Source of the DNA: Bacteroidota bacterium
GTDB taxonomy: Bacteria > Bacteroidota > Ignavibacteria > Ignavibacteriales > Melioribacteraceae
Reading direction: 5' to 3'
Length of the DNA stretch: 64,000 nucleotides
Assembly: GCA_023397505.1 (NCBI GenBank)
Contig: JAEWUC010000005.1
Location: 558,001 to 622,000, forward strand
The notes under the pieces are model-generated. The model worked only from the letters and a program-made list of their open reading frames with translations, made no database searches and was not told the DNA's origin. Positions 61,207 through 64,000 of this stretch are shown here, in pieces. The position numbers and the translations under genes were made by a program. Numbering within the stretch: position 1 is the first letter of the stretch; each line of letters opens with the position of its first letter.

Positions 61207-63417
61207 TTATTCTGTTAAAGAAAAACTTGTTTCTAATACTTCAACCGAATTAGTTCCTACAAAAATTTTAAAATCACCAGGTTCTGAAACGTATTCCATG
61301 TTAACATCATAAAACTTCAGTTTTTCGGGTGTAATTATAAACTCGATAGTTTTAGTTTCGCCGGATTTAATAAATATTTTTTTGAAATCTTTTAATTCTT
61401 TAACTGGTCTTGTAACACTGCCGACTAAATCTCTTATATACAATTGAACAACTTCTTCGCCGTCGTATTTACCAGTGTTTTTTATATCAACAGAAACCTT
61501 TAATGATTCTCTTTTATTGATTGAGCTTTTGTCGATAGAAAGATTAGAGTATTCGAAAGTTGTATAACTTAATCCATAACCAAACGGGTAAAGAGGTGAG
61601 TTTTCAACATCGAGATAATATGACGTCCAACGTTCATTCGGAATATAAGGTCGTCCGGAATTTTTGTGGTTATAATAATATGGAACCATCCCAACGCTAC
61701 GGGGAAAAGTTACGGTTAATTTACCACTCGGGTTGTAATCGCCGAAGAGAACATCTGCAATTGCATTGCCGGATTGATCACCAAGATACCATGCTTCAAT
61801 TATTGCCGGAATGTTTTTATTAATCCAATTAATTGATAGCGGCCTCCCGTTCATTAAAACAACAACAACCGGTTTGCCGGTTTTGTAAATTTCTTTTGCT
61901 AGATCTTCTTGAACTCCGGGTAAGTCCAGAAAAGCCCTATTATTTGCCTCGCCGCTCATCCCACGGGATTCACCGATGCATAAAACAATTACATCGGAAT
62001 TGTTCGCGGCATCTACCGCAGCGTCAAATCCGCTTTTATCATTTCCAGTAGTCTTACATCCTTCGCTAAAAACAATTTCGGCGCTTTCACCTAATTTGTT
62101 TTTCAAACCCTGAACAACAGTAACAACATTTTCTGCCCTGCCTTGCTGGCTCCATGGGCCAAGCGGATCATCGTATGAATTAGCCAAAGGACCAATGACT
62201 GCAATTTTTTTAACATCTTTTTTAAGTGGAAGAATACTGTTTTGGTTTTTCAAAAGGACAATTGTTTCCCTTGCAATCTCCCGTGCCGCTTCAACAATAT
62301 CTTTGCTGCCTATTATTTTATTTTCTCTCTCTTCATTGCAGTATTTATACGGGTCGTCAAAAAGTCCTAACATGAATTTTACTCTAAGAACTCTTCTTAC
62401 ACTTTCATTCAGAATATCTTCGGCAATAATTTTTTCTTCTATCAAATTTCGCAGATAGTTTAAATAACCGTTTGAATGCATATCCATATCGATACCTGTT
62501 TTTATGGAAACAGCCGATGCATGTTTTAAATCGTTTGATATTCCATGAGGAATTAGTTCACCAATTGAATTCCAATCGCTGACAACAAAGCCGTTAAATT
62601 TCCATTCGTCGCGTAAAATCTCCGAAAGCAATTTATGATTTGCTGATGTTGGAATGCCGGATATTTCATTAAACGACGACATAATTGTAGCAACATCTGC
62701 GTCAACGGCTGATTTAAAAGGCGGAAGATAAACTTCACGTAAAGTTCTTTCTGAAATATCAACTGTATTATAATCTCGACCGCCTTCCGCAGCTCCGTAT
62801 GCTGCAAAATGTTTTGCACAAGCAGCAATTGTATTATTTGCCGACAAATCATTTCCCTGGTAACCTTTTACACTCGCTGCCGCCATAACAGAACTCAAGT
62901 ATGAATCTTCACCATTGCCTTCCATAATTCTTCCCCAACGCGGATCGCGGGCAATATCAATCATCGGCGCAAAAGTCCAATGCACACCCGCGGCAGATGT
63001 TTCTATAGCCTGCCAGCGTGAAGATTTTTCTACAAGATTAGGATTCCAACTGCATGATTGTGCTAATGGAATCGGGAAAATTGTTTTAAATCCATGAATT
63101 ACATCAAGACCAATTATAAGAGGAATTTTTAGACGCGATTCTTCAACTGCAATTTTTTGAACTTCGTATGTACTTTTCACACCAAAAATATTTAAGAAAG
63201 AACCGACTTTTCCTTCCCGGATTAAAACTTCATGACTTTGCTGCGGTTTGCGGGTTTGAGTTCCGGTATCAAACATGCCGGAATATTGAACGAGCTGACC
63301 AATTTTTTCATCAATCGTCATCAAAGCAAAAACCGAATCAACGCGTTGATCTATATTTTTATTCTGACTAAAACTTATTGATGAAATTAGAATTAGAACT
63401 AAACAAATTCTTTTCAT
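61207..63417 (-). CDS. bglX: GH3 beta-glucosidase, BglX type
   Basis: 736 residues. Sec signal (MKRICLVLILISSISFSQ) from ATG 63417. The nucleophile Asp281 is in GFVVSDWNSIGEL; GLDVIHGFKTIFPIP, FAPMIDIARDPRWGR and KHFAAYGAAEGGRDYN are BglX-like. There is no PA14 insert, and the C-terminal domain with SRGMSGEANNRAFL and FPFGYGLSYTTF-like region and fibronectin III are present. Probably periplasmic. The symbol rests on family resemblance. First gene after the ROK kinase in the cluster. Confidence 0.95.
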   Translation of the reverse strand: MKRICLVLILISSISFSQNKNIDQRVDSVFALMTIDEKIGQLVQYSGMFDTGTQTRKPQQSHEVLIREGKVGSFLNIFGVKSTYEVQKIAVEESRLKIPLIIGLDVIHGFKTIFPIPLAQSCSWNPNLVEKSSRWQAIETSAAGVHWTFAPMIDIARDPRWGRIMEGNGEDSYLSSVMAAASVKGYQGNDLSANNTIAACAKHFAAYGAAEGGRDYNTVDISERTLREVYLPPFKSAVDADVATIMSSFNEISGIPTSANHKLLSEILRDEWKFNGFVVSDWNSIGELIPHGISNDLKHASAVSIKTGIDMDMHSNGYLNYLRNLIEEKIIAEDILNESVRRVLRVKFMLGLFDDPYKYCNEERENKIIGSKDIVEAAREIARETIVLLKNQNSILPLKKDVKKIAVIGPLANSYDDPLGPWSQQGRAENVVTVVQGLKNKLGESAEIVFSEGCKTTGNDKSGFDAAVDAANNSDVIVLCIGESRGMSGEANNRAFLDLPGVQEDLAKEIYKTGKPVVVVLMNGRPLSINWINKNIPAIIEAWYLGDQSGNAIADVLFGDYNPSGKLTVTFPRSVGMVPYYYNHKNSGRPYIPNERWTSYYLDVENSPLYPFGYGLSYTTFEYSNLSIDKSSINKRESLKVSVDIKNTGKYDGEEVVQLYIRDLVGSVTRPVKELKDFKKIFIKSGETKTIEFIITPEKLKFYDVNMEYVSEPGDFKIFVGTNSVEVLETSFSLTE

Positions 63418-63475
63418 AAATTTTTCCCGCATATAGTTTAAACATATTTAATAGTATAATAACTGAAAGAAAAAA

Positions 63476-64000
63476 TTACTTTTTCTTTTTAAGTTCATTC
63501 CAAATCAATGCACTTGCGCCCAATATCGCAGCGCTGCCGCCGGGCAAAGCCGAAGGAATAACTTTCACTTTGTTTTTAAAAATATTTAACAGCGATTCTT
63601 CCAAATATTTTTTTGTCGGTTTAATTATAAGATCACCCGCAAGCGCAAGTCCGCCGAATAAAACAATTGTTTCGGGACTTGTGTGTGCAACAGTATCGGC
63701 TAATTTAAAGCCCAGCACTTGAGCTGTAAAATCAAAAGCTTTTAGTGCAAGATGATCGCCGCGTTTTGCTGCTTCGCCGATATCTTTAGAAGTTATTTGG
63801 TTTACATCAACGTTCCTAAAATCACTTGACATATCTGTTGTTTCCAAAAGTTCTATAACCGTTTTTTTTATTCCCGAAGCCGATGCATAAGCTTCTAAAC
63901 AACCTTTTCTTCCGCAGCCGCATTCGCGACCATTGCGATCATAAATAGTGTGACCAAGTTCACCGGCAAATCCGTCCGCCCCGTAAACTAATTCTCCGTT
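63476..64000 (-). CDS. ROK-family sugar kinase, 3' part only
   Basis: The frame continues past base 64000, so the start is missing. Seen are the sugar-binding region GFAGELGH, the zinc motif in CGCGRKGCLE, and a C-terminal IVLFGGLALAGDLIIKP. ROK kinases phosphorylate glucose or other hexoses, and some are repressors; the N-terminus is needed to tell which. Upstream of two GH3 genes and a GH5 gene on the same strand, it is probably the glucokinase for this pathway. Confidence 0.9.
   Translation of the reverse strand, partial: NGELVYGADGFAGELGHTIYDRNGRECGCGRKGCLEAYASASGIKKTVIELLETTDMSSDFRNVDVNQITSKDIGEAAKRGDHLALKAFDFTAQVLGFKLADTVAHTSPETIVLFGGLALAGDLIIKPTKKYLEESLLNIFKNKVKVIPSALPGGSAAILGASALIWNELKKKK

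Overview
The window is AT-rich chromosomal DNA, densely coded on both strands. It most resembles the Ignavibacteria (Bacteroidota/Chlorobi group). The main reasons are a secreted protein with a C-terminal type IX secretion sorting domain of the 'QNYPNPFNPSTTI' type (53039-54883), many Sec-exported proteins with short N-terminal signals, several sugar-degrading enzymes, and clear GGAG/GAGG ribosome binding sites before many genes. I see no phage, insertion sequence, CRISPR array or rRNA. One tRNA gene, Arg(CCG), is present.

Layout. 1-8 kb: the 3' end of a GH3 glycosidase, a LacI regulator, a lone receiver-domain protein, a galactokinase-like protein that has lost its catalytic residues, a TPR protein, AroE and an aspartate-type aminotransferase. 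8-20 kb: a GAF histidine kinase, a C45-like lipoprotein hydrolase, an aminotransferase translationally coupled to ATP-type PEP carboxykinase, YceH, a GH43 enzyme, a Gfo/Idh oxidoreductase, and a three-domain M28 peptidase-cyclophilin-FKBP protein. 20-30 kb: TrhO (minus strand), then a plus-strand run of SpoIID-like protein, GT4 glycosyltransferase, BatA-like protein, HflX, an H-type-lectin-like secreted protein, a methyltransferase and a histidine ammonia-lyase. 29.5-32.4 kb: an accessory patch whose PLP-dependent decarboxylase lies between two long integron attC-like sites with no integrase in view. 32-46 kb: glycyl-tRNA synthetase (apparently with an AUC start), a gluzincin, an isochorismatase-like hydrolase, a histidine kinase, an alpha/beta hydrolase-GH127-DinB operon, small envelope proteins, transketolase and a DPP-IV-like peptidase. 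46-57 kb: tRNA-Arg, small secreted or acidic proteins, a 16-residue-repeat surface protein, an MFS transporter, a lipoprotein/coiled-coil pair, a T9SS-secreted PPC-repeat protein, an AP2-like DNA-binding protein with a methyltransferase, and an SDR. 57-64 kb: a minus-strand glucan cluster with a ROK sugar kinase, two GH3 enzymes and a GH5 cellulase-like lipoprotein.

How it fits together. The window describes a heterotroph that degrades plant-type polysaccharides outside the cell or in the periplasm (GH3, GH5, GH43, GH127). Glucose released by the GH5/GH3 set would be phosphorylated by the ROK kinase. Carbon can also move between aspartate, oxaloacetate and PEP through the aminotransferase-PckA pair. 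The most unusual items are the attC-bounded decarboxylase cassette, the M28-cyclophilin-FKBP fusion, the catalytically degenerate galactokinase homologue, and the glyS reading frame without a normal start codon. All assignments come from reading the sequence; no searches were run.
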